Below are positions 1 through 6,771 of a stretch of 45,520 nucleotides of DNA, piece by piece. The DNA is taken from positions 1 to 45,520 of the forward strand of contig DXXK01000078.1 in the NCBI GenBank assembly GCA_019416425.1. Direction: 5' to 3'. The position numbers and the translations under genes were made by a program. Position 1 is the stretch's first letter, and every line of letters begins with the position of its first letter. This stretch comes from Bacteroidales bacterium. GTDB taxonomy: Bacteria > Bacteroidota > Bacteroidia > Bacteroidales > Muribaculaceae. Below the pieces are notes generated by a model, which worked only from the letters and a program-made list of their open reading frames with translations, did no database searches and was not told the origin of the DNA.

Positions 1-181
1 GTAGTGTAATCGGACTTATAAGTGATGAAAAAGATGTATAGTAGCCAGTTATCGCATAATCTTCAGGACTCATGTTTTGTGCGATCCATGGATTCGTAAA
101 CAAACTCAGAATCATAGGAATCAGAGATGCACCGAAATAGAGTGAGAAATTTTTGGCGTATAATATATATTTACTTGACAT
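1..181 (-). CDS. Polysaccharide flippase (Wzx-like), N-terminal part only
   Basis: The gene runs off the left edge of the window, so only the first 60 codons are visible. They begin MSSKYILYAKNFSLYFGAS and continue through a hydrophobic segment (SLIPMILSLF) and an amphipathic stretch (NMSPEDYAITGYYTSF). This is the usual start of polytopic oligosaccharide flippases of the MATE/MOP superfamily, which move undecaprenyl-linked repeat units across the inner membrane. The ATG overlaps the end of the upstream glycosyltransferase by 11 bases (ATGTCAAGTAA), so the two are probably translationally coupled in one capsule operon. The assignment rests on the N-terminal pattern and the context; the rest of the protein is outside the window. 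Base composition is AT-rich like its two upstream neighbours. Confidence 0.6.
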   Translation of the reverse strand, partial: MSSKYILYAKNFSLYFGASLIPMILSLFTNPWIAQNMSPEDYAITGYYTSFSSLISPITL

Positions 182-1292
182 CGCTTTTCAAAACTTCACT
201 AAGAATTCTGAGTTGATTTCGGGTATTCCATTTTGTGTCAATCATTTCAAAACAATTGTTGCGTATTTGTGTCCTAATTGTTTTATCATTAAAATTGCTA
301 ATCCAGTATGCGATTTTGTCCCTGAAATCTTGCCAATTGTCTTTCTTGAACAGGAGCCCGGTTTTGCCAGGTACTATTGTTTCATACTCAGGCATTTGGG
401 TTTCAAAATCATCATGAGAGATAACTGGTACACCATAGTTCATTGCATGAAGAGCAGTTAAACCAACGTTCCCAGGGGAACAGCATAAATCGCAGTTGTA
501 AATAAGGGTATTGAGTTTCTTCTCATCATAACATTCACCGTAAAACCAGATACGGTCCTGTAAGTCATTTTGATGTACTAAATTTTGCAAATGGCTTTTT
601 TCTGGGCCATCACCAATAATAAGAATATTGTATAAAATATTATTTTTTTGATGTATAATGGCGGCTTCTATAATTTCTTGAAGTTTTTTTTGAGGAGTTA
701 GTCTGCCAATAAATAGTATAGTGGGAAGAGTATTATTGAAATGAGATTTTATTATGTCCGATTCAAGTTGATGTGCATTGGAACGTGCAGATTCTTTCCC
801 TAGAGAATTATAAATAGTGAAAACTTTATCAGGGTCATATCCGAGTTCAATTAGACGTTTGCGTCCCCCTTCTCCATAGCTGAAGAATCCACTGAGGTTG
901 TTTAATACCCACCATGAAACCGGCCCGAGTTTCCCATCTATTTTTTTTAGGCCATGTCCCCAACCATAAACCTTTTTACCTAATATTTTACACCCTATTA
1001 TAAATGGAATGTATGATAATGATAAATCTCCTGTGATTAGAAATGTATCATAACCATTAAAAAGTTGACTGAGTAGCTTCGTCCTCCATAAAAAGCGATG
1101 CAATAATACTTTATTATTGAAATCAATAGGTTTTTTTTTAAAGATTGAATAATCCAATTTCTCTATTCCGCTATTGTTTTGAAACTCAACTTCACGTCCA
1201 AATAGAAACTGAGTATCAAATGAATTATCTATTGCTTCATATATTGGTTGTCGGTAGAGAGGGGCGTAGTTGAAGAAGCAACAAAGTTTCAT
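171..1292 (-). CDS. GT-B glycosyltransferase (family 4/1 type) of a surface polysaccharide locus
   Basis: A 373-residue protein with the two-Rossmann layout of GT-B retaining glycosyltransferases. The second domain starts at TILFIGRLTPQKKLQEII (about residue 190), continues with NILIIGDGPEKSHLQNL (about 223-239) and reaches the nucleotide-sugar site around CSPGNVGLTALHAMNYGVPV (about 272-291). There the first Glu of the usual EX7E motif is not obvious, as in some capsule enzymes of Bacteroidales. It probably adds one sugar to the lipid-linked repeat unit on the cytoplasmic face; donor and acceptor cannot be read from sequence. It lies between the frameshifted CapK-like gene (stop directly before its ATG) and the flippase. 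Codon use is strongly AT-rich, unlike genes beyond 2.7 kb, which suggests the block was acquired horizontally. Confidence 0.85.
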   Translation of the reverse strand: MKLCCFFNYAPLYRQPIYEAIDNSFDTQFLFGREVEFQNNSGIEKLDYSIFKKKPIDFNNKVLLHRFLWRTKLLSQLFNGYDTFLITGDLSLSYIPFIIGCKILGKKVYGWGHGLKKIDGKLGPVSWWVLNNLSGFFSYGEGGRKRLIELGYDPDKVFTIYNSLGKESARSNAHQLESDIIKSHFNNTLPTILFIGRLTPQKKLQEIIEAAIIHQKNNILYNILIIGDGPEKSHLQNLVHQNDLQDRIWFYGECYDEKKLNTLIYNCDLCCSPGNVGLTALHAMNYGVPVISHDDFETQMPEYETIVPGKTGLLFKKDNWQDFRDKIAYWISNFNDKTIRTQIRNNCFEMIDTKWNTRNQLRILSEVLKSDVK

Positions 1293-1775
1293 TTATTTGA
1301 CATTTTGAATTAAAAACTTACGTTTGCCACGATTTGTATGCTCAATCGTGTTAACATATTCTATTTCAATATTAAATCCATTGGAGTTAAAGAATGAAAC
1401 TAATTCTTTTTCCAAGTTGTTGGAAAAAGATTTGGATGGAATAATTTTTACTTTAATACTACCGGGCTCATTTTGTATAATTTGCCATTCTTCAATATGG
1501 TTGAATGCTTTAAGGAGTCCTCCGAAAATAAATCCAACTAAATAAATGCGTTGCTTATCAGTTGTCAATATATAATCATTTGACCTGCCCAATAATTTAT
1601 TAAGGATTACGCATGAATTTTCAATACCTCCGAACTCGGCAAGATCTCCAGTCCTATATCTAATAAAGGGCATAGCTGTGTATTGGAATCCTGTGACGAC
1701 AATTTCTCCTATTTCCCCTACATTTGCATGTGTACCATCTTCTTTCAGGATTTCAGTGTACCCGTAAATCGGCAT
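1293..1775 (-). CDS. CapK/PaaK-type adenylate-forming enzyme, C-terminal part (out of frame)
   Basis: This open frame carries the C-terminal third of a phenylacetate-CoA-ligase-like (CapK) protein. It starts MPIYGYTEIL and contains GEIGEIVVTGF and the ATP-site motif FIRYRTGDLAEF, followed by a small mobile C-terminal subdomain. It has no natural start of its own. Its beginning overlaps the end of the N-terminal frame at 1745-1775 and continues that protein in the family's usual order (GQYGHSEAS in one frame, then PIYGYTEIL and YRTGDL in the other). The two pieces together give about 430-440 residues, the normal family length. One gene has therefore been split by a frameshift close to 1770. 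A sequencing error cannot be excluded, although there is no long homopolymer at the junction. Confidence 0.75.
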   Translation of the reverse strand: MPIYGYTEILKEDGTHANVGEIGEIVVTGFQYTAMPFIRYRTGDLAEFGGIENSCVILNKLLGRSNDYILTTDKQRIYLVGFIFGGLLKAFNHIEEWQIIQNEPGSIKVKIIPSKSFSNNLEKELVSFFNSNGFNIEIEYVNTIEHTNRGKRKFLIQNVK

Positions 1776-2596
1776 ACAGGAGTATCGACTTTCCCAGGTT
1801 TCCTAATTGCAAAGATGGATGCCTCAGAATGACCATATTGGCCCCACACTGGACACTGAAATACCTGTTGAATTAATTCTATCTGATAATCAAGGATGTT
1901 TTCGCTTGTTAGGTATATGGCAGTTGGTATAAAGGTCAACACTGAATGGGCGTTGAGAATATATGTTGCTAATTCGTATATTCCAGATGGATATCCTCTT
2001 AAAACTTCAGGTTTATCATTATTTAGTTTTTCTAAATAATATGGAAATGTATCTTTATTAAGATACATTGTTGAGTAATGAACTTTTCCATAAGGAAAGT
2101 TCTGTTTATCAAGTCCCCAGAATATATTATTTGCTTGTGCCTGATCTGATACCCTACGTCCGTCTACTGAAGATATATGGGGTGATATGGACCCTGTCAT
2201 GCAATTGTATAGATATGCTTGACAAAATGCTTCTCCATTTAGACTGAATCTGGGGTTTCCTCCTATAGGGAATTTTAATGGTGAACCTGTAGACCCTCCG
2301 GTGTTATGCCAACTGGCCCAGGATTCATCTACATATTTTGCAACTCTGCTTGAATTATTTCTAAGTTCTTTTTTCTCTGTGATAGGAAGATTTTTTAATA
2401 CGTCAACACAGTTATCAGTTGTAATATCAGTATCATTTAACAATTGCGAATAATATGGAACATGCTTTGCAGCCAATTTTAGCGTTCTTGTAAGAAATTC
2501 CTTCTGTATTTTACTAGCTTGTGTGGGATATATAGCCAAATAGTATCTTATTTGAATAAGATTCTTGTGATGACTTATATATTCTTTTATAGACAT
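1745..2596 (-). CDS. CapK/PaaK-type adenylate-forming enzyme, N-terminal part (frameshifted)
   Basis: The N-terminal two thirds of the same enzyme. It shows HVPYYSQLL near the start, the nucleotide-binding loop WHNTGGSTGSPLKFPIGG and CPVWGQYGHSEASIFA near the end, then runs into a stop in the wrong frame after CRFTGTLKS. Members of this family in capsule loci are predicted to activate an acid with ATP and to modify or transfer a polysaccharide component; the real substrate is unknown. I chose the ATG at 2596. An upstream in-frame TTG at 2635 would add 13 residues, and neither has a clear ribosome binding site. The 5' end sits at the boundary between AT-rich capsule DNA and the ATGCATAAT repeat before upxY. 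Confidence 0.75.
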   Translation of the reverse strand: MSIKEYISHHKNLIQIRYYLAIYPTQASKIQKEFLTRTLKLAAKHVPYYSQLLNDTDITTDNCVDVLKNLPITEKKELRNNSSRVAKYVDESWASWHNTGGSTGSPLKFPIGGNPRFSLNGEAFCQAYLYNCMTGSISPHISSVDGRRVSDQAQANNIFWGLDKQNFPYGKVHYSTMYLNKDTFPYYLEKLNNDKPEVLRGYPSGIYELATYILNAHSVLTFIPTAIYLTSENILDYQIELIQQVFQCPVWGQYGHSEASIFAIRKPGKVDTPVCRFTGTLKS

Positions 2597-2640
2597 GCTG
2601 CAGGAAATATTTGGTTTATTCTTGGGGGTGTACAACTATT

Positions 2641-2703
2641 GCCTAGCACATTATGCAGTTAATTGGGCATTGGGTTAATTATGTATTATGCATTCTTCAT
2701 TGG
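2641..2703. repeat. ATGCATAAT-type short repeat at a compositional boundary
   Basis: The 80 bases between the CapK-like gene and upxY contain degenerate copies of the ATGCATAAT family (TTATGTATTATGCATTCTTC on this strand). The DNA changes here from AT-rich capsule genes on the left to GC-rich upxY on the right. No separate promoter is visible, so the capsule genes are probably read through from upxY. Confidence 0.7.
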
Positions 2704-2715
2704 CCCGGAGGGACT

Positions 2716-3225
2716 TCAGTCGAGGGGCTGGAGGAGGTCGGGGTGGATGAAGGGGAGGAGGAGGACGCAGATGCCTTCGATCTGGACGGCGACGTGGCGG
2801 TTGCGCGCTACGCGCACCACCGCGCCTTCGTAGCCGGCGAAGATGCCGCCGGTGACGCGGACGCGCTGCGTGGGCTGGAAGTTGTGGACGTTATACACGC
2901 GGCAGCGGGTCGGGTCGTCGGCGGTGAGGAGCTTCAATAGGTCCATCTGGCGCTGGGGAATGGTCTGGATCTCGTTGCTGTCGGGGTAGCGGTAGATCCA
3001 GAAGGGTATGGCGCCAGGCTTCCGGCGACCTTCGGCTTCGTGCGCCAGGGCGTTGTGGGCCGTGGTACGGATGAAGACGACATGGGGTATGACGGCGCGG
3101 CGGCGCCGTTGGCCGGAGGCGGTGGTCACCGTCTCGACGGGGAAGTATATGTCGTCGCACGTGGCGCGGAGGGCTTCCGCGGCGCGGAAGTCCTGGCGGG
3201 TGCGTATGGCGTACCAGTTGGACAC
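2716..3225 (-). CDS. UpxY-type NusG paralogue, transcription antiterminator of the capsule locus
   Basis: A 169-residue specialised NusG. The N-terminal NGN domain opens with SNWYAIRTRQDFRAAEAL and includes YFPVETV and a basic RRRRAVIPHVVFIRT strand. The C-terminal KOW domain (about residues 116-165) reads RVRVTGGIFAGYEGAVVRVA. UpxY proteins of Bacteroides are encoded first in each capsule operon and stop premature termination in that operon's long untranslated leader. Position and orientation here match: it is the first gene of the leftward polysaccharide block. The start is GTG; the in-frame codons just upstream include TGA, so it cannot begin much earlier. No UpxZ-type inhibitor gene is visible. 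It is GC-rich, in contrast to the genes it presumably controls. Confidence 0.85.
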   Translation of the reverse strand: MSNWYAIRTRQDFRAAEALRATCDDIYFPVETVTTASGQRRRRAVIPHVVFIRTTAHNALAHEAEGRRKPGAIPFWIYRYPDSNEIQTIPQRQMDLLKLLTADDPTRCRVYNVHNFQPTQRVRVTGGIFAGYEGAVVRVARNRHVAVQIEGICVLLLPFIHPDLLQPLD

Positions 3226-3240
3226 AGGGTGTCAAATTAA

Positions 3241-3402
3241 GAATTTAGAATGCATAATGCATAATGGAGCGGCAAGGCCGCAATGAAGAATTCAAAATGC
3301 ATAATGCATAATGGAGCGGCAAGGCCGCAATGTAGAATTCAAAATGCAAAATGCATAATTGGCTACGCATTGAAATGCATAATGCATAATTGCTACGCAG
3401 CC
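3241..3402. repeat. Tandem array of ATGCATAATGCATAAT units upstream of upxY
   Basis: Four consecutive, partly degraded units, each with AATGCATAATGCATAATG followed by a GC-rich cap. In the first two the cap is GCGGCAAGGCCGC, which can form a small hairpin. In the last two it is GGCTACGC or GCTACGC. Units are joined by GAAGAATTCAAA or GTAGAATTCAAA. The array ends a few bases before the GTG of upxY and would be transcribed as part of its leader. Confidence 0.85.
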
Positions 3403-3506
3403 ATATGCCATCCGGACGCCAACCTGGTTCTCTGCGTAAGCCTCCGCGATCTCTGCGCGTCAATTATCACTGCAATTGCTTTATCCCGTCATATTGTTGA
3501 CTTTCG

Positions 3507-3783
3507 GGGCGCGCGCAAAGTCGCAAAGAGGGTCTATGGATAAGAGCCGGTGCATCTGCCATCCGGAATGTAGGCGCTCTCGCCAAGGCCGCGATGGAAT
3601 CTTGATTCCCGATGCCAAGGCCGCAAAACCATCCGGACGGCTCAGCGGAATCCGCGTCCCGGGTTATCCATAACCCTTAGCGAGCTTGGCGCAGGCCGGA
3701 ATCCATCAGACTGCCAGCAGCACCGACTTCCACCGCAATCTTTTTTGAGAACGACGCGGAGCCCTTTGCGGCTTTGCGCGCCA
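3507..3783. repeat. Palindromic repeat element, copy 1 (inverted ends)
   Basis: First of four related copies. The left end has GCGCGCAAAGTCGCAAAGAG and the right end GCCCTTTGCGGCTTTGCGCG, which are near reverse complements. Inside are CCAAGGCCGCGATGGAATC, CATCCGGACGGCT and the perfect hairpin GGGTTATCCATAACCC. This is the most diverged copy. It shows no coding potential and lies between upxY and the promoter-like box near 4100, so it would form a long structured stretch in the upxY leader. Confidence 0.8.
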
Positions 3784-3875
3784 TTAATCATATTGTCATG
3801 CGTCGCATGGCAGGCGGTTGAGGTCAACATGCCGAAGGCATGTCCCTGCGGGTCGGGCAAACAGTCCGGATGGCA

Positions 3876-3935
3876 ATGATGCATTATGCATTCTTCATTA
3901 TGCATTGCTAGCGCCAGGGCGCTATGCATAAATCG
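3876..3935. repeat. ATGCATAAT-type repeat with GCGCCAGGGCGC hairpin
   Basis: Here the repeat is in the opposite orientation (GATGCATTATGCATTCTTC, then TTATGCATTGC). It is followed by AGCGCCAGGGCGCT, which can form a hairpin. The stretch lies in the gene-free region upstream of upxY. Confidence 0.7.
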
Positions 3936-4065
3936 TCCTTTTGGGCAGGGTGTCCGCCCATCAGGTGCAACCGTCCGCCTGCTTGCGCTCCGGATCGCAA
4001 GGAGCAGCCTGTCCAGGAACCCTCCTTGTGGTTGGCCGTTCCTTGGCCGGGAACGGCGTGGATTC

Positions 4066-4088
4066 TGTATCTCTTGTCAAGAGATACA
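4066..4088. promoter_or_regulatory. Palindrome P1 (GTATCTCTT...AAGAGATAC), proximal to upxY
   Basis: An inverted repeat with 10-base arms TGTATCTCTT and AAGAGATACA and a 3-base centre. It lies just downstream of the minus-strand box at 4100-4107, about +5 to +28 relative to the expected start. The same 8-base arms recur at 4222-4242. It could be an operator, a recombinase site or a 5' hairpin; the sequence alone does not decide. Confidence 0.6.
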
Positions 4089-4099
4089 ATTTCAGTCTG

Positions 4100-4107
4100 C
4101 AAATTTA
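4100..4107 (-). promoter_or_regulatory. Candidate -7 box for the upxY/capsule transcript
   Basis: On the minus strand the box reads TAAATTTGC, matching the Bacteroidetes -7 consensus TAnnTTTG. No good TTTG is present 19-21 bases upstream, so the promoter would be weak or activator-dependent. It lies inside an AT-rich island (about 4064-4260) set in GC-rich repeats, between palindromes P1 and P2. Transcription from it would run leftwards through about 870 bases of leader into upxY. Confidence 0.4.
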
Positions 4108-4221
4108 CTAAAAAATTGTGATATAGTTGGTAAGTAGAGATAAAAATTTGAGGCGCTATACGAGCGGTGAATGATGTGTATACATGTAAGATATTGAAAA
4201 ATAAGGAAATAAATTAATGTA

Positions 4222-4242
4222 GTATCTCTATTAAAGAGATAC
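4222..4242. promoter_or_regulatory. Palindrome P2 (GTATCTCT N5 AGAGATAC), distal copy
   Basis: The inverted repeat GTATCTCTATTAAAGAGATAC has the same 8-base arms as P1 but a different 5-base centre. The two centres are 155 bases apart, and the promoter-like box and AT-rich DNA lie between them. Confidence 0.6.
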
Positions 4243-4257
4243 GTGAATAGGGGCTAC

Positions 4258-4316
4258 GTAATTTCAATGCGTAATGCATAATGGGCTACGCGGTTTCAAT
4301 GCGTAATGCGCAATGG
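4258..4316. repeat. ATGCATAAT-type repeat, two degenerate units
   Basis: Two units of the form TTCAATGCGTAATGC(A/G)(C/T)AATGG separated by GCTACGCGG. They match the third and fourth units of the array before upxY and directly precede a GGTTGATGCGCGGC-type repeat. Confidence 0.7.
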
Positions 4317-4370
4317 CCATCCGGAATTGATTCATGAGGACTTTGGTCCGGGTTGATGCGCGGCTCGGAG
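4313..4370. repeat. GGTTGATGCGCGGC-type repeat, copy 1
   Basis: The sequence CCATCCGGAATTGATTC, then GAGGACTTTGGTCCGGGTTG and ATGCGCGGCTCGGAG recurs at 5363-5434 and, in part, at 7402-7450. GGACTTTGGTCC inside it is a short hairpin. No coding potential was seen. Confidence 0.75.
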
Positions 4371-4405
4371 TTGTCTATAGGTAAATCCGGTAATCCGGTG
4401 GACTC

Positions 4406-4694
4406 GTGGGCGCGCGCAAAGCCGCAAAGGGGTCATTGGATGATTGGTCGTCACCACAGCCATCCGAGGGTCGACGCTGCCGCCAAGGCCGCGATGGAAT
4501 CGGGATTCCCGATGCCAAGTGCGCCAAGCCGTCCGGACGGCTCCGAGGAATCCGCGTATGGCAGACTTCGCGCTATCCGCGTCCAGGGTTATCCATAACC
4601 CATCGCGAGCTCAGCGACGGCAGAGAATTCCATCCAGACACACGCAGTACTGCCTTGTGAACGATGCGGAGCCCTTTGCGGCTTTGCGCGCCAC
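4406..4694. repeat. Palindromic repeat element, copy 2
   Basis: The ends are inverted: left GGGCGCGCGCAAAGCCGCAA, right CCTTTGCGGCTTTGCGCGCC. Internal blocks shared with copies 3 and 4 are CTGCCGCCAAGGCCGCGATG, GGAATCGGGATTCC (hairpin), GCCGTCCGGACGGC (perfect palindrome), GGGTTATCCATAACCC (hairpin) and CGCGAGCT. The layout resembles a non-autonomous inverted-repeat element or a large structured RNA. No protein is encoded convincingly. Confidence 0.85.
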
Positions 4695-4751
4695 CATACA
4701 TGCCCGCGTTGCAGTCAGGCAGTTGTCCGGATGGGTTGTCCGGATGGGCTC

Positions 4752-5053
4752 GTGGGCGCGCGCAAAGCCGCAAAGGGGTCATTGGATGATTGGTTACCAC
4801 AGCATCCGGAGTGTCGCCGCTGCCGCCAAGGCCGCGATGGAATCGGGATTCCCGACGCCAAGTGCGCCAAGCCGTCCGGACGGCTCCGAGGAATCCGCGT
4901 ATGGCCGACTTCGCGCTATCCGCGTCCCAGGTTATCCATAACCCATCGCGAGCTTGGCGCTGGTAGGAAGCCCATCAGACCGCGTGCCGCACCGATTTCC
5001 ATTCCCGCCTGTTTTGATAACAATGCGGAGCCCTTTGCGGCTTTGCGCGCCAC
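4752..5053. repeat. Palindromic repeat element, copy 3
   Basis: Arranged in tandem with copy 2 in the same orientation, separated by 57 bases. It is nearly identical to copy 2 from GGGCGCGCGCAAAGCCGCAA through the GCCGTCCGGACGGC palindrome and GGTTATCCATAACC, then diverges before the conserved right end. Downstream of the right end, CACCTCACGTG mirrors CACGTGAGG at the left end of copy 4, which suggests the inverted ends reach further than the core 25 bases. Confidence 0.85.
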
Positions 5054-5099
5054 CTCACGTGCCTGGTTAGGTAACTATCGCGCTCGGAGTGAAGGGATA

Positions 5100-5132
5100 T
5101 AAAAAATAGGGCCGCAACCAATGCGGCCCTAT
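5100..5132 (-). terminator. Intrinsic terminator read leftwards
   Basis: On the minus strand an 11-base-pair stem (ATAGGGCCGCA with TGCGGCCCTAT) and a 5-base loop are followed by six T. This is a strong intrinsic terminator for transcripts coming from the right. The nearest leftward gene ends 400 bases upstream at 5535, so it may end that transcript or an unseen short RNA from the AT-rich stretch at 5133-5291. Confidence 0.75.
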
Positions 5133-5291
5133 CACGATTCCACTATAAACTATATCTAACTAAACTTCTTGACAACACTTTCTCACGAAACCGTTGCCAA
5201 TATCCATATTGCTTAACTTAATAACATCGGGTTGCACCAATAGTTATGTGAATTAAGGTTTTTAACCTTAGTTATAAATGCGCAAGCGCAT
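5133..5291. other. AT-rich intergenic island with two palindromes, no gene seen
   Basis: This 160-base AT-rich stretch stands out from the GC-rich repeats around it. It contains TAAGGTTTTTAACCTTA (5254-5270) and ATGCGCAAGCGCAT (5278-5291), both palindromic, and ends leftwards in the terminator at 5100-5132. On the minus strand a short open frame ends NGFVRKCCQEV before a stop; it is too short to call a gene and I do not recognise it. A small RNA or a gene remnant are both possible. Confidence 0.4.
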
Positions 5292-5366
5292 CTAAATGAA
5301 GAATGAAGAATGCGTAATGCGGCGGCAATGCCGCAATGAAAAATTAAAAATGCATAATGCGTAATG
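5292..5366. repeat. ATGCATAAT-type repeat, two units
   Basis: The units read AATGAAGAATGAAGAATGCG, with TAATGCGGCGGCAATGCCGC, then AAATTAAAAATGCATAATGC. GCGGCAATGCCGC forms a small hairpin, as in the array before upxY. The stretch leads directly into a GGTTGATGCGCGGC-type repeat, the same order as at 4258-4370. Confidence 0.7.
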
Positions 5367-5434
5367 GCCATCCGGAATTGATTTGTTAGGCTTTTGGTCC
5401 GGGTTGATGCGCGGCACGGAGTGACGCGCTACTA
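5363..5434. repeat. GGTTGATGCGCGGC-type repeat, copy 2
   Basis: The sequence GGCCATCCGGAATTGATTTG, then GGTCCGGGTTGATGCGCGGC and ACGGAGTGACGCGCTACTAT matches copies at 4313-4370 and 7402-7450. The remaining 70 bases to 5503 hold no recognisable gene. Confidence 0.75.
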
Positions 5435-5503
5435 TGTGTGACAAGCTGCGGGCGAGGTGAATCTCGCACACAGAACAAACCAGGTCGGGTAGCCAGGCCG
5501 GAT

Positions 5504-5534
5504 GGCTAATTATGCATTATGCATTTTGCATTCT
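5504..5534. repeat. ATGCATAAT-type repeat abutting the stop of the orphan gene
   Basis: The sequence TTATGCATTATGCATTTTGC and ATTCTTCAT directly follows the stop codon of the gene that ends at 5535. This is one of several places where this repeat begins or ends within a few bases of a coding region. Confidence 0.75.
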
Positions 5535-6758
5535 TCATTTCTTCCGCGTTACGTGGAAGGAGAGGGCGGTGAGGCGGTCGGAGCGGCGGAGGTTGGCGGT
5601 GAGGCGGACGCGGAACCAGCGGTAGCCGGCGGCCGCGAGGGCCGTGGCCCAGCCATGAGTGCCGTCGGCGATCAGGCGCCAGGACTGGCGGTGGCGCGAT
5701 CCGTAGACGCGGATGCGCAGGGCGCTGCGGTCGAAGGTGCCGCGCACCATCACGCGCCGCAGCCATTTGCGGCTCTCCGGGTCGCCAAGGTCCAGCGGGT
5801 CCGTTATCTTGTCGATATACGGCTCCCAGGGATCCGGATCCTCCGGATCGTCGGGCGTGTCGGGGTCGTCGCCGCCGCCTCCGCCTCCGGTGGTGAACCT
5901 GTCCAACAGCTTCCAGTTGGCCAAAGCGCCGTCCAGAACAGGCACCGTGGCCTCGGCCTCGGGGTTCAAATCCGCCACGGGGATGGAGGCAAGGATGCGG
6001 AGGTCGTTCTGCAACGAGGCGTTGCCCAGCACCGCCGTGTCGTCCAGGGCGTTGTAGCGGTATGCTCGGCATCGCGTGCCCTCCTCGACGGCGGTGTACA
6101 GGCCGGTGCACCGCAACGGCAAGGGCATCAGCGACGCCGGCGGTGCGCCGATGATGTCGATGTGGGTGACATCGGCATCGGTGATGACACCCGATGGGCG
6201 GCAGGTCAACCGGCAGGGGCGGTTGATGATGTCGGTGACGCTGCTGGCACCACCGGAGGGGAATGAGTAGGAGTCGACGGCCATGACGGGCGAGTGGGTG
6301 TTGGGCTGCATCAGGGTCATGGGTTGGGTCATGCGGCGCGAGCCGTCGCTGTAGCGGAAGGCCCAGCCGATGCGGAAGGGTCCGGTGAAGATGTTGCGGG
6401 TAGCAGCGGCGGCGAAGTATGCCTTGAGGACGTCGTCGACGGCGTCGCTGACGTTGCGGAGCAACGTGTCGGAGGCGGGCTGGGTGACGTTGTCGTAGTG
6501 GCCGGTGAACCAGCCGATGACGCGGGGCATGTCGCTGTCGGGGACGCTGAAGCTGACGGTCACGCGGTGGTGGCTGTCGGGACTGAGGCTGTAGCCGGGG
6601 AGGGTGGCGGCCTGCAGGCCGAAGGCGAGGCTGAAGCCGCCGTCGGCGGCGAGGGGAACGGGTTCCAGGGGGTCGAGATCGGGGGTGACGGCGTGGTCGA
6701 GGCGGTAGTCGTGGAGGCCGGCGTTGACTAACTCCACGCGGATAACGGTGTGGGTCAT
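5535..6758 (-). CDS. Orphan protein of unknown function with Gly/Asp-Pro linker
   Basis: A 407-residue protein that I do not recognise. No signal peptide or membrane segment is visible. Residues 1-285 look like a beta-rich domain (VTVSFSVPDSDMPRVIGWF, FRIGWAFRYSDGSRRMTQPM, LRCTGLYTAVEEGTRCRAY). A low-complexity linker follows near 290 (GGGGGGDDPDTPDDPEDPDP). A C-terminal basic, Arg-rich domain of about 95 residues ends in SFHVTRKK (VMVRGTFDRSALRIRVYGSR). The FRIGWAFRYSDGS stretch faintly recalls structural proteins of Bacteroidales prophages, but I have no firm basis for that. The gene is GC-rich, sits alone among repeats, and its promoter-like region carries an inverted repeat. It is probably accessory DNA. 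Confidence 0.7.
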   Translation of the reverse strand: MTHTVIRVELVNAGLHDYRLDHAVTPDLDPLEPVPLAADGGFSLAFGLQAATLPGYSLSPDSHHRVTVSFSVPDSDMPRVIGWFTGHYDNVTQPASDTLLRNVSDAVDDVLKAYFAAAATRNIFTGPFRIGWAFRYSDGSRRMTQPMTLMQPNTHSPVMAVDSYSFPSGGASSVTDIINRPCRLTCRPSGVITDADVTHIDIIGAPPASLMPLPLRCTGLYTAVEEGTRCRAYRYNALDDTAVLGNASLQNDLRILASIPVADLNPEAEATVPVLDGALANWKLLDRFTTGGGGGGDDPDTPDDPEDPDPWEPYIDKITDPLDLGDPESRKWLRRVMVRGTFDRSALRIRVYGSRHRQSWRLIADGTHGWATALAAAGYRWFRVRLTANLRRSDRLTALSFHVTRKK

Positions 6759-6771
6759 GGCTTTTTTAGGG

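Noticed and set aside
3241..3402. Possible CRISPR array in the ATGCATAAT repeats
   Set aside because: Units are short, AT-rich and degraded, spacers are not unique or of constant length, and no cas gene is present.
3507..5053. Insertion sequence with transposase
   Set aside because: Inverted ends are present, but no transposase frame or clear target duplication is seen, so I call it only a repeat element.
4444..5102. Open frames of 80-165 codons within the palindromic elements
   Set aside because: They arise from lack of stops in GC-rich repeats, occur in several frames at once, and differ between copies.
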